From: WHTK01 sp965197795
GTDB lineage: Bacteria; Chloroflexota; Dehalococcoidia; DSTF01; WHTK01
Length of the DNA: 64,000 nucleotides
NCBI GenBank assembly: GCA_965197795.1
Contig: OZ240228.1
Coordinates: 1,302,001-1,366,000, forward strand
Direction: 5' to 3'
Positions 33,521-42,347 of the stretch are shown here, piece by piece. Numbering within the stretch: the stretch's first letter is position 1; each line of letters opens with the position of its first letter. The notes beneath the pieces were generated by a model. It was given only the letters and a program-made list of their open reading frames with translations, was not told where the DNA came from and did not search any database. The translations under genes were made by a program, and so were the position numbers.

Positions 33521-34564
33521 TTACATAATATTAGTAACAACGCGCGTGACGGCCTTCGTGACGCCTAACAGGGGAGCTTGTTGAGGGTCGTACCAGATGC
33601 ATGCCGAAATGGGCCGTGCATCCACATCGGCGGCGATTAGGGACAGATCGAGGCGGTAGTGGGTGAAAGCGTGATGCTGAGAACCGAGGGCGTTGACGCC
33701 GGTCGCGGTCGGGAAGTGGTCAGCCAGCCAGTTGAGTGCCTCCGGCTCGGAGTCGAACTGAGGAAGGCTCCAAAGGCCGCCCCAGAGCGCATCCTCGCCG
33801 CGCTTTTGCACTAGGAGCGCGCCCGTAACGTCGCGGATGACGAGGGCGCAGGCGGTGCGCCGCGGACGAGCGCGCCGGCGTCGCGGTGAAGGCAGCTCCT
33901 GCTCACGCCTGGTGCGGTGGGCCAGGCATATGGTGTCAAGCGGGCAGGCGTCGCAACGGGGTTGGTTTCGAGTGCAGACGCCGGCCCCCAGGTCCATGAT
34001 CGCCTGCGTGTACTGGGATACGCGGTTCGAAGGCATGCAGGCGTCCGCGAGGGCCCAGAGCCGCTTCTGGGTTGTCGAGCCTGCCGGGTCGCCGTCGACG
34101 GCGAAGACGCGGGCGAGGACGCGGCGCGCGTTGCCGTCCAGGATCGGGTGTCGCCAGCCGCTGGAGAGCGCAAGGATCGCGCCAGCGGTGGAGCGGCCGA
34201 TGCCGGGCAGCCTGCGCAGCGTGTCGATGTCGGTTGGCAGGCGGCCGTCGTGCTCTTGCATGACGGCGCGGGCAGCGCGATGCAGGTTACGGGCGCGGGC
34301 GTAGTAGCCGAGGCCCGTCCAGGTATGCAAAACCTCGTCCAAAGTCGCGGTGGCCAGCGTGGCGACATCAGGGAAACGGCCGGTGAAGCGCTCGTAGTAC
34401 GGCAGGACGGTCGTAACCTGAGTTTGCTGAAGCATGACCTCGGAGATCCAGACGCGGTACGGCGTCGGGTCGATCTGCCAAGGCAGGTCGCGGCGGCCGT
34501 GCCTATCCCCCCAGGCCAGCAGTTTGAGGGCGATCGTATCCGGGGACGGGGCGTTCTGAGTCAT
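33521..34564 (-). CDS. mutY: A/G-specific adenine glycosylase MutY
   Basis: 347 residues from the ATG at 34564; upstream codons are Ser/Thr/Pro noise. It removes adenine opposite 8-oxoguanine. It shows WISEVMLQQTQVTTVLPYYE, the helix-hairpin-helix LRRLPGIGRSTAGAILALS, the catalytic Asp in PILDGNARRVLARVFAVDGD, and the [4Fe-4S] ligands CTRNQPRCDACPLDTIC (C-x6-C-x2-C-x5-C). The carboxy NUDIX-like domain (GALLVQKRGEDALWGGLWSL) reads the 8-oxoG strand. The start is 41 bp from the stop of the upstream SDR gene. Confidence 0.93.
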   Translation of the reverse strand: MTQNAPSPDTIALKLLAWGDRHGRRDLPWQIDPTPYRVWISEVMLQQTQVTTVLPYYERFTGRFPDVATLATATLDEVLHTWTGLGYYARARNLHRAARAVMQEHDGRLPTDIDTLRRLPGIGRSTAGAILALSSGWRHPILDGNARRVLARVFAVDGDPAGSTTQKRLWALADACMPSNRVSQYTQAIMDLGAGVCTRNQPRCDACPLDTICLAHRTRREQELPSPRRRRARPRRTACALVIRDVTGALLVQKRGEDALWGGLWSLPQFDSEPEALNWLADHFPTATGVNALGSQHHAFTHYRLDLSLIAADVDARPISACIWYDPQQAPLLGVTKAVTRVVTNIM

Positions 34565-34604
34565 CGCTTCGCCGGCCGCCGAGCTACCCCCAGGCGTTGC
34601 CAAG

Positions 34605-35552
34605 TTACTGCTCGTGGGTGCGCAGCCAGTCGATGTAGTCCGCGACACCTCTCTCAACGATGGGGTACTCGGGCTCGTAGCCAAACTCGTCCTTGACGCG
34701 GGACAGGTCGAGGTAGTGGTCGGAGGGATTACCCTTGGGATTCTCACCCGGCTGCAGTTCGATTCGAGCCTCTGGCGCGGCGGCCATCACAGCCTCGGCG
34801 AGTTCCTGCATCTGCACCGCGCGCCCGTTGCCCATGTTGTAAACGCGGTGTTTGAGGCTCTCGGCTTGGTGCACGATGGCCGTTATCGCCGCAACGTCCC
34901 GCACGTTGGTGAAATCGCTGGTGTCGCCAGCGAAGGGTGTGCCGGCGCGGCCGTAGTCGGGTAGTGCGCCGTGGGCGGCTGCGTGACATAACCGACTTGG
35001 CAGATTCACCATCGAGTAATACATCGGGCCGTACACGGCGCGGGGCCGGATCGACGCGAAGGAGAGGCCGATGCTGTCGGCGTAGTGCATGAGCACCGTT
35101 TCGCCGGCCTTCTTATACGCTTCGGTTGCATTGGAGGACTCCAGCGACAGCAGCGCGTCCTCGCGGTAGGGGCCGCGCGACAGGTTGTTGTAGACCGTGG
35201 ACGAGCCGAGATAGGTGAAGCGACGTACCTCGGCGACCCGGGCGGCCTCGATCGCGTTGACCAGGCCGACCATGTTGACCGCGAAGTCCTGCGTCGGTGT
35301 GCTCTGCCCGAAGCCGGGCGCGGCGCAGAAGATGATGCCGTTGACCTTATGCTTCATGGCGACGGCCGTCGTCTCGTAGGGATTCGATACGTCGATCCTC
35401 TCGGCGATGACGCGCTTGTCGAGCTCGTCAGCCCAGAAGTCGGGCACGCGCCAGGAGCGATTCCAGGTGACGACGACGTCTTCGCCGACGTCGAGGAGGC
35501 TCCTGACGACGTGCACACCGATGAATCCCATGCCGCCGATAACGAGGATCAT
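34605..35552 (-). CDS. NAD-dependent epimerase/dehydratase-like SDR protein
   Basis: 315 residues, extended SDR fold: MILVIGGMGFIGVHVVRSLL is the nucleotide-binding GxxGxxG, and TYLGSSTVYNN holds the catalytic Ser. The usual YxxxK is odd: aligning on the conserved K-x-A-G-E, here KKAGETVL, the residue four before the Lys is Thr, and a Tyr lies right before it (ATEAYKKAGE). So the normal Tyr-Lys pair may be absent or shifted. Substrates of relatives are nucleotide sugars or similar. It is upstream of mutY on the same strand. Confidence 0.88.
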   Translation of the reverse strand: MILVIGGMGFIGVHVVRSLLDVGEDVVVTWNRSWRVPDFWADELDKRVIAERIDVSNPYETTAVAMKHKVNGIIFCAAPGFGQSTPTQDFAVNMVGLVNAIEAARVAEVRRFTYLGSSTVYNNLSRGPYREDALLSLESSNATEAYKKAGETVLMHYADSIGLSFASIRPRAVYGPMYYSMVNLPSRLCHAAAHGALPDYGRAGTPFAGDTSDFTNVRDVAAITAIVHQAESLKHRVYNMGNGRAVQMQELAEAVMAAAPEARIELQPGENPKGNPSDHYLDLSRVKDEFGYEPEYPIVERGVADYIDWLRTHEQ

Positions 35553-35645
35553 GTTGGCCTCCGGGATTTGAAGTCGATTCGCTGGTGACTCTAAAGGGCA
35601 GTCGGGCGATCGGGCAATCCGGGGGGCGCGAAGGACTCGTTTAGC

Positions 35646-35673
35646 TTGAGAATGACACTTCGCACTATATAAG
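35646..35673 (+). promoter_or_regulatory. Candidate promoter of the CtpA-like protease gene
   Basis: TTGAGA (35646-35651), 16-bp spacer, TATAAG (35668-35673). It lies about 120 bp before the chosen start; this intergenic stretch is clearly AT-richer than the flanking genes. Confidence 0.35.
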
Positions 35674-35791
35674 TTATGTAATGAGGAATAGCAACCGTGC
35701 CAGCGCCGGTGCCGGCCGAAAACAGGATCGTGGTTGCGCCAAGTCTATGCGTGCTAGACTTTTCTTAGACAGACCACGGGGATTCAGTGCG

Positions 35792-37057
35792 GTGGTAGAA
35801 GAACAGCAGCCAGGCAAGCCCGGCGGCGACAAGATGATCAAGGTCCTCGCAGGGGTAGCTGCCATGCTGGTCCTGGTGGTCGTCGCGGTCGGCGCCTTCC
35901 TGTTTGGCCGCGAAGACGCCTCCGTGGAGAGTAGCCCGCCGATCGTCGCGACCGAGGTCAGCGAGTTCGACTACGCGGTGCTGAACGAAGTACGCGAACT
36001 GCTTGACCTGTATTACGTGCGGCCCGAGAACCTTGACGACCAGTCGCTGTTCGAAGCTGCGGTCAACGGCATGCTGGACATTCTCAACGACACCGGCACG
36101 TTTTATGTCACGCCCGAGGACTATCAGACCAGCACGTTGCTCACCGGTTCGTTCGAAGGCATCGGCGCAACCGTTGCAGCCCAGGGCAACGACATCGTCA
36201 TCCTGGCGCCGATCAAGGACACGCCGGCAGACCGCGCCGGGCTGATGCCCGGGGACGTCATCCGTGGCGTCGACGGTGAAGATACGACCGGCTGGACGGT
36301 TGAACGGGCGGTCTTGCGCATCCGAGGGCCGCGCGGCACCAACGTTACGTTAACTATTGAGCACGTCGACGGGACGCTTGAGGATTTCACCATCACCCGC
36401 GACACGGTCCGGGTGGAGTCGGTGCAGACCGTGCCGCCGGGCGGCGTCCTGCGCAATTCCGGCGGCGACGAAGTCAACGATATCGGCTACGTGCAGATCC
36501 AGGAGTTCTCGCGAAGAACGGCCCAGGAAATGGCAGACGCGGTCAACGAGCAGCTGGACCAAGGCATCCAGGCGCTTATCCTTGACGTTCGCTTCAACGG
36601 CGGCGGCCTCCTCGACACGACGGTCAGCCTCGCAGACCTGTTCCTCGACAGCGGGGTCATCCTGACTGAGCGGGACGCTAACGGCCGCGAGACGGATTTC
36701 GTGGCCCGCCCGGGCGAGCTGGCGCCGGGTATACCAATCGTCGTCCTGCAGAATCGATTCAGCGCCAGCGCCTCAGAAGTCCTTGCCGCCGCGCTGAGCG
36801 AAAATGGCCGCGCTACGATTATCGGCGAGACCAGCTTCGGCAAAGGAACGGTGAACAGCCCGCGCGAGCTCAGCGACGGCGGTGCGCTGTACGTGACCAT
36901 CGCCGAGTGGCTGACGCCTTCCGGGACCCTGATCAACAACGTTGGCGTCTTCCCGGACATCGAGGTCATCCCGACCGACGAAGAAATCGATCAACGGCTC
37001 GACCCGCAGCTGATTCAGGCCGTCGACTTGCTCCAGGCCCAGGTTCGCGGGCCGTAA
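35792..37057 (+). CDS. S41-family carboxyl-terminal processing protease (CtpA-like)
   Basis: About 421 residues from a GTG at 35792 (another possible start is the ATG of MIKVLAGVAAML at 35834). A single amino-terminal membrane anchor (VLAGVAAMLVLVVVAVGAFL) places the rest outside the cell. Next is a PDZ domain (FEGIGATVAAQGNDIVILAP, AGLMPGDVIRGVDGEDTTGW), then the tail-specific protease domain with the nucleophile in VLQNRFSASASEVLAAAL and the general-base Lys in IIGETSFGKGTVNS. It trims or degrades envelope proteins. A hairpin repeat follows its stop. Confidence 0.92.
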   Translation: MVEEQQPGKPGGDKMIKVLAGVAAMLVLVVVAVGAFLFGREDASVESSPPIVATEVSEFDYAVLNEVRELLDLYYVRPENLDDQSLFEAAVNGMLDILNDTGTFYVTPEDYQTSTLLTGSFEGIGATVAAQGNDIVILAPIKDTPADRAGLMPGDVIRGVDGEDTTGWTVERAVLRIRGPRGTNVTLTIEHVDGTLEDFTITRDTVRVESVQTVPPGGVLRNSGGDEVNDIGYVQIQEFSRRTAQEMADAVNEQLDQGIQALILDVRFNGGGLLDTTVSLADLFLDSGVILTERDANGRETDFVARPGELAPGIPIVVLQNRFSASASEVLAAALSENGRATIIGETSFGKGTVNSPRELSDGGALYVTIAEWLTPSGTLINNVGVFPDIEVIPTDEEIDQRLDPQLIQAVDLLQAQVRGP

Positions 37058-37059
37058 TC

Positions 37060-37101
37060 GAAGCCGGGGGACCCCGGACCGCATGAAGGCGAGTTAACGC
37101 C
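37060..37101. repeat. Interspersed hairpin repeat, copy 2
   Basis: A 42-bp unit beginning GAAGCCGGGGGACCCCGGAC and ending AACGCC, closely related to 8121-8163. It starts 3 bp after the protease stop codon and may act as a transcript-end hairpin (CCGGGG/CCCCGG). Confidence 0.45.
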
Positions 37102-37164
37102 TTGTCTCGCGACGGCGTCGCAGGGTTCCGGGTGCGGTTCGCGGTATCCTGTGCTCGTTAGTAC

Positions 37165-37668
37165 ATGGCGAAGAAAAACGGCTCCAAGCAGAAGCAGAAC
37201 AAGGATGCTCCAACGTCGAAGGACGTGGCGGTCAACCGCCGCGCGCTACATGACTACGAGATCATCGAGCGCATCGAGGCCGGCGTGTCCCTCACCGGCA
37301 GCGAGATCAAATCCGTACGCCAGGGCAAGGTAAGTCTGCAGGAAGCCTACGCTCGCCCGGAGCGTGGCGAGGTTTGGCTGCAAGGCGCGCACATCGCCGA
37401 GTACGACGCCGCGTCGTACAACGGCCACGAACCGCGCCGGGCGCGCCGTTTGTTGCTGCACAAGTCGCAGATCGCCGAGCTGACGCGCGAGGTGCAGGCC
37501 CGTGGCCTGACGTTGATTCCTCTGAAGCTGTACCTCAACAAGCGAGGGCTGGCCAAGATTCAGCTGGCCCTGGCGCGTGGCCGGCGCCAGTACGACAAGC
37601 GCCAGGTGATCGCCAAGCGCGAGGCAGACCGCGATATGGAGCGCGCGCTGCGCCAGCGTTCCCGATAG
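37165..37668 (+). CDS. smpB: SsrA-binding protein SmpB
   Basis: 167 residues. It binds tmRNA for ribosome rescue. Conserved parts: VAVNRRALHDYEIIERIEAG, VSLTGSEIKSVRQGKVSLQE, WLQGAHIAEYDAASYNGHEP, RARRLLLHKSQIAELTREVQ, and the basic tail KRQVIAKREADRDMERALRQ RSR. The amino end has an extra Lys/Asn/Gln-rich stretch. No Shine-Dalgarno is seen before the ATG. The tmRNA gene itself is not found nearby. Confidence 0.97.
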   Translation: MAKKNGSKQKQNKDAPTSKDVAVNRRALHDYEIIERIEAGVSLTGSEIKSVRQGKVSLQEAYARPERGEVWLQGAHIAEYDAASYNGHEPRRARRLLLHKSQIAELTREVQARGLTLIPLKLYLNKRGLAKIQLALARGRRQYDKRQVIAKREADRDMERALRQRSR

Positions 37669-37718
37669 CTGGAAACGGGACAACGCGTCGCATTTCTCTA
37701 CGACTGCAATTATGTCAA

Positions 37719-38931
37719 CTACATCCCTGCCGGCGGCGCCGCCTGAGCAGCCTCCGGCGGGGCCGGCTTCTTGGCGATGACCAGCGCCAGGGCCGAGATC
37801 AGGTAAGCCAGCGTGAACGGGATGAATGCCGCTACGTAGCTGCCCGTTAGATCATGAGCCGCGCCGGCGAGGATCGGGCCGAACGCATTGGTGCCGAGTT
37901 GAAACGGCTGCGAGTAGCCGCGGATGGCGCCAATCGCGTCGCGGCCGAAATAGTCGGCGAAAACGATCTGATTGCTGGCTACCAGCATGCCGAAGAAGAG
38001 ACCGTTAACGGCTGCATAGAGCAGCGCCATCGTCAGGCTGTGGACCAGGATGAGAATCGTTACGCCCGCGGCCGAGCCGACAAGGCCGATGACCAGGGCC
38101 GCTGTTTCTGGGGACAGGCCGCGGTCCACAAGATGGGGTATCTGGTGCAAATTGACGGCGCCGCCGGTCAACGACATGAGGCTGACGGCAAACGTGACGA
38201 GCCAGAATGCCCGTGTACGCAGCGCGTCCTGGCGCGACCAGCTGTATTCGTCGCGGTACGGCCTTCGGTTCGGAGAGTGGCGCGTGGCTGCCGTCTCGCC
38301 GTCCGGCAGCAGGCCCAGCGCCTCCGGCCGCGCATGCAGCCAGCGCAACGATGGCAGGATGCCGAAGACCGCGACGGTAGCCGCCAACGCCAGCGCCGCC
38401 ATGCGCCAGTCGGACACCTGAATGATTAGCTGAGCGCCGATCGGCATCAGCGCGAATCCCATGCGCGTTCCCAGTGACATGACCCCGATGGCAAGGCCGC
38501 GACGGCGGACGAACCATTTGCTAACCGTGACGCCAGCGGCAAGGCCGATCAGTCCAGAGGCTGTCCCGCGTCCCAGGGCGTAGGCAACGAAGAACTTGCC
38601 ATTCGCTCTGCATCTGCGACAGGAGGATGAGGCAAACGGCCATGAACGCCGCACCGCCGACGAGGAATCGTCTGCCGCCGTAGCGGTCGATCAGCGGCCC
38701 GAAGAGCGGTGCAAATGCTGCGCCGACCAGCGAACCAAGCGTGACACCGAGTGAGATCTCCGTGCGGCTCCAGCCGAACTCACGCTCGAACTCGGGGATG
38801 AACACACCCAGCGTCGGGTTGAAGAATGCTACCGAGGTGAACGAGGCAAGGAGTGCGAGGCGACGACCGTCCAGCCGAGAAAGAATCGCGGTCTTGCGGC
38901 ATCGGCGGTCACGAGTCTGCAGGCATCCCAA
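37719..38931 (-). pseudogene. MFS transporter gene with a frameshift and an internal deletion
   Basis: The first part (RLALLASFTSVAFFNPTLGV, FGWSRTEISLGVTLGSLVGA, LFGPLIDRYGGRRFLVGGA) reads in one frame to LLSQMQSEWQ near 38600; from there the protein goes on in another frame at FFVAYALGRGTASGLIGLAA. In the second half, GSAAGVT joins ILILVHSLTMALLYAAVNGL directly: about 35 residues, including the cytoplasmic loop with the second G-x-L-x-D-R motif, are missing. The family is the OFA-like/monocarboxylate group of MFS carriers. Two lesions suggest loss of function; the frameshift alone could be an assembly error. Confidence 0.8.
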
Positions 38932-39017
38932 CCAAATTCTAGGGCTGCGGCGGATTAGGGGCGATTGAGCCGAGCTTCAGCTTGACCCCGCCGGAGACCT
39001 GACTTACGTTCTGCCAT

Positions 39018-40361
39018 ATGGCGCTACGCGGTGAACAAGAGCTGCAGTGCATGGCGCAAGGGGTGCTGGCCGCGGTCGACGCGGATCAGGCCGAGGTGCT
39101 GATTTGTGGCGGCACGTCAGCGCTGACCCGCTTCGCCAACAACTACATCCATCAGAACGTCCAGGAAACCGACCTCAACGTGCGTGTACGCGCCGTACTG
39201 GGCAAGAAGACCGGCGTGGCGGCGACGGACGCGGTGACGCCGGAGGGGCTGCGTGCGGTCGCGGAGCGCGCTGTGTCGCTTGCGAGGCTTCAGCAGGACA
39301 ACGCGCACTTCACTTCCCTGCCCGGCCCCCAGCCCCTAGCCGCGGCGCCGGGACCGGTCGCCGCGACGGCGCAGTGCAGCGCCGAGCAGCGCGCGGCCAT
39401 CGTGGCGGCGATCTGCGAGGCCGCCGAGAAGGCAAAGCTGGTCGCGGCCGGCGCGTTTCGAACCGGCGAGAGCGAGACCGCGGTGATGAACTCGCGGGGC
39501 GTCTGGGCTTATCACGCGGATGCGGCGGCCGACATCAACACCGTGATCATGGGCGAGACCTCCAGCGGCTACTCTGAGACCTGGACACGCGACGTCGCGG
39601 AAATCGACGGGGCCGCCATCGCCGGCGAGGCGATCGACAAGGCGCGGCGCGGGTCCACCCCGCAGGCGCTGGAGCCGGGCGAATACGACGTGATCCTGGA
39701 GGAATACGCCGTCGCCGACCTGATGGACTTCTTCGCGATGTTGTCCTTCGGGTCGCAGGCCTATCTCGAGAAGCGAAGCTTCATGTCGGGTCGCGTCGGG
39801 CAGCAGGTCATGGGCAACAACGTCTCGATCTGGGACGACGGCCTGTCGCCGGATGGCCTGCCGGCGCCGTTTGACGCCGAGGGCGTGCCGCGACGACGCC
39901 TCGATTTCATCGAGAACGGCATCGCCAAGGGCGTCGCCTGGGATACGTACTACGGCGCGATGGGGGGCGAGGCCTCGACCGGTCACGCGCTACCCGCGGG
40001 AGAAACCTACGGCGCCATCCCCTGCAACATGTTTATGGCGACAGGCGATTCGACCAAAGAAGAGATGCTGGCGTCGACCAGCCGAGGCATCTGGGTCAGC
40101 CGCTTCTGGTACACGCGCACCGTGCACCCCTTGAACGTCGTGTTGACGGGCATGACGCGCGACGGGACCTTCCTGATCGAGGACGGCAAGATCGTGGCGC
40201 CGGTCAACAATCTGCGCTTCACGCAGAGCTACCTGGAGGCGATGAACAACGTCGAGGCCATCGGACGGGAGTCACGCCTGATGCCGCATATCGGCGGCGC
40301 CTGTCGCGTGCCGGCGCTGAAGGTCAAGGGCTGGAATTTCACGGGGGCGACTCAGCTTTAG
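39018..40361 (+). CDS. TldD/PmbA family protein (TldE-like)
   Basis: 447 residues. It resembles PmbA/TldE, the partner without the metal-binding HExxxH of TldD; no such motif is present here. Conserved regions: ALTRFANNYIHQNVQETDLN, VAAGAFRTGESETAVMNSRG, LEEYAVADLMDFFAMLSFGS, and the carboxy part WYTRTVHPLNVVLTGMTRDG with FTQSYLEAMNNVEAIG. The TldD/E complex cleaves unfolded or modified peptides. A tldD partner would be expected directly upstream, but the broken MFS gene is there on the other strand; a partner must lie elsewhere if the pair works. Confidence 0.9.
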   Translation: MALRGEQELQCMAQGVLAAVDADQAEVLICGGTSALTRFANNYIHQNVQETDLNVRVRAVLGKKTGVAATDAVTPEGLRAVAERAVSLARLQQDNAHFTSLPGPQPLAAAPGPVAATAQCSAEQRAAIVAAICEAAEKAKLVAAGAFRTGESETAVMNSRGVWAYHADAAADINTVIMGETSSGYSETWTRDVAEIDGAAIAGEAIDKARRGSTPQALEPGEYDVILEEYAVADLMDFFAMLSFGSQAYLEKRSFMSGRVGQQVMGNNVSIWDDGLSPDGLPAPFDAEGVPRRRLDFIENGIAKGVAWDTYYGAMGGEASTGHALPAGETYGAIPCNMFMATGDSTKEEMLASTSRGIWVSRFWYTRTVHPLNVVLTGMTRDGTFLIEDGKIVAPVNNLRFTQSYLEAMNNVEAIGRESRLMPHIGGACRVPALKVKGWNFTGATQL

Positions 40362-40470
40362 ATTTAGATTAGCGATTCGGACTCTCTCGTCTTCGAGTCA
40401 GTTGGCATTAGAATGCAGCCAAATTGCTCCTACGGCACCCATCAGTGAATTGATACGGAGGGAGGGCACA

Positions 40471-40869
40471 ATGACCGCACCGCCAAGTGAAAAGCCCAAC
40501 ATTTTCCCCGCGCTTCGGTACAAAGAAGGCAGCGTTGCCATCAAATGGTTCAAAGCTATGGGCTTTGAGGAGCTCATGTTGATCCAGGACCCAGCTGGAC
40601 GCCTGGTGCACGGCGAGATGAAGTTCGGGCCCGGCGTGGTCCACATCGGCGAAATCGGCGTAGAAAAAGGACACGAGGCGATCGACGAGGCGCGCTTCGG
40701 CATTTCCGTCTATGTTGAAGACGTGGATGGCCACTACCAGCGCGCAAAGGCTGCGGGTGCGGTCATCGAGCAGGAGCCTTATGACACGGACTACGGCGCC
40801 CGTATGTACTCAGTCCGCGATCCGGAAGGCACTCTGTGGGTCTTTGGTAACTACCAGCCCCAGACGTAG
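40471..40869 (+). CDS. VOC-superfamily (glyoxalase-like) protein
   Basis: 132 residues from the ATG at 40471, with GGAGGGAGGG a few bases upstream; the earlier in-frame ATG at 40402 has none. Pattern of the glyoxalase/bleomycin resistance fold: FPALRYKEGSVAIKWFKAMG, FGPGVVHIGEIGV, FGISVYVEDVDGHYQRAKAA, and DYGARMYSVRDPEGTLWVFG, where His, Glu and Arg could bind a metal and a substrate. Function unknown. Confidence 0.85.
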   Translation: MTAPPSEKPNIFPALRYKEGSVAIKWFKAMGFEELMLIQDPAGRLVHGEMKFGPGVVHIGEIGVEKGHEAIDEARFGISVYVEDVDGHYQRAKAAGAVIEQEPYDTDYGARMYSVRDPEGTLWVFGNYQPQT

Positions 40870-41234
40870 AAACAGCATATTGCTCGTCGACATCGAGAAC
40901 GGCGTGACTCTGTGTGATGCTGTGTGGCCGGCACTTTGGCAGCGCGCCAATCGCCTGAAACCTAACACCAGGCCAACGTCGCTGAGGGTGTCGCCAACGT
41001 GGCCAAAAGGGGCCAGCGCCTATACAGATAACCGGACCAAACGCCCATCACTTCATACAGCAACGGTAAAGCCCCTGCCTCCGTCGGGCCGATTCGCCAG
41101 AGCGCCTACCGTACTGCCCACACTGCGTGCTGGGCCGCCCTAGGCCGGGGAGCAGAAAGACGCGTTGACACCTTGACTCCCTGACGACAGAATCACGGCG
41201 CGAGCTGCACACCGCTCAGCAACGAGAGGGTTCA
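40870..41234. other. Intergenic region, no supported gene
   Basis: 365 bp between two plus-strand genes. A frame from 40712 to 41143 overlaps the VOC gene and then turns into Arg/Pro/Thr-rich noise. No hairpin with a T-run and no RNA gene is seen. Confidence 0.45.
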
Positions 41235-41492
41235 ATGACTACGAATGACGCTCTGCCAGATTTCCGTGTGGTCTATGTAGGGGGCCGAAAGTCGGCGCGC
41301 AGAATTGCGTTCCTGGATATCGGTGAGGAGAACGAAAGGACGTGGCGTCAACGGCTGGCGACTGAGATGGAGGAGGTTTGCCGTGAAATGCTGCGGCTGG
41401 GTCTCCATCTAACCCACGTCGTGCCTGTCATCCGCTCCACAGGGCTCACGGGAGGGTGGACCGAAGGATCTTGGCTCTACTTCAGCAACTAG
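41235..41492 (+). CDS. Hypothetical small protein
   Basis: 85 residues, MTTNDALPDFRVVYVGGRKS to GGWTEGSWLYFSN. Normal composition, and GAGAGGG 5 bp before the ATG, support translation. One helix (ERTWRQRLATEMEEVCREML) and two strands can be guessed. Not recognised; an orphan between the VOC gene and a convergent acetyltransferase. Confidence 0.5.
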   Translation: MTTNDALPDFRVVYVGGRKSARRIAFLDIGEENERTWRQRLATEMEEVCREMLRLGLHLTHVVPVIRSTGLTGGWTEGSWLYFSN

Positions 41493-41606
41493 CAGGCTGA
41501 TTCCATTCGTCATCGCCGAGTTCCACGACATGAAGATGGAGCGGGCGCTGGGGCCACAGGTCTTCTGAAGATTGAGGCCAGACGGCGGCGCGAGTGCTTA
41601 GAGCTC

Positions 41607-42161
41607 CTAGCGGAGCTCCAGCCGAAATAGCTGCTCAGCTCTGTCGGAATCGTCACCGGCGAGGCTAAAGCCGTTCTTCTCGAGAACGCGCCGGGACGCC
41701 GGATTGCTACGCTCTACGCCGCCCGCGAGGGACGAAATCTCAGCCTGCCCACGACACCAGGCTACGAGGCCCTCGACAAGCTCGGTGGCGACGCCCATAC
41801 CCCAGTACGTTTCCGCCAGCAGGTAACCGACACGCAGCTCGCTGCCTCCGGCCTCGGGCAACTCAGACTCGAAGAGAATGACGAGCCCGGCTGGCTGACC
41901 AGTTGCCTTCTCCACGGCCAGGAGCGCGCACCCCTCATCGTCCCGCTCTGCGATCCAGCGGCCTGCTCTCGCTAGCGAGTAGCTGCCCTGCCACGATTCC
42001 GGCAAGGACCGAGTCACGGGCTCGGTCAGCATAGCTGAGACAACTTCGGCTAGAGAGCGACCCTCAAGATCGCTCACGGATGCTGTGTGCCACTCGGCCA
42101 CCGTCAAGCGGATAGTTTCGAAAGCGCAGCTGGAAAGCCCCGTCATTACGCCTGAACTCAC
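41607..42161 (-). CDS. GNAT-family N-acetyltransferase
   Basis: 184 residues. The RimJ/RimL-like arrangement: a start strand FETIRLTVAEWHT, DDEGCALLAVEKATGQPAGL, the acetyl-CoA loop VGYLLAETYWGMGVATELVE, and the end VERSNPASRRVLEKNGFSLA. It moves an acetyl group to an amine (protein N-terminus, amino sugar or small amine). No substrate can be assigned. A single convergent gene. Confidence 0.85.
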   Translation of the reverse strand: MSSGVMTGLSSCAFETIRLTVAEWHTASVSDLEGRSLAEVVSAMLTEPVTRSLPESWQGSYSLARAGRWIAERDDEGCALLAVEKATGQPAGLVILFESELPEAGGSELRVGYLLAETYWGMGVATELVEGLVAWCRGQAEISSLAGGVERSNPASRRVLEKNGFSLAGDDSDRAEQLFRLELR

Positions 42162-42347
42162 TGACCCAAGGATTAGCGTCCCGAAGGGTAGCAGTGTACT
42201 CGTCTCTCGTTATGGTTAGTTACTCCCCATTAACTTCACCGTTCAGAGCCGGAGGCGTCAGAGAGACGTTCATCGGATCGAATCGAATCGGTTTGACAGT
42301 GCGTCTGCCCGCGGTCGATGATCGGCGCGCCGCAGTGGAGGTGTGGG

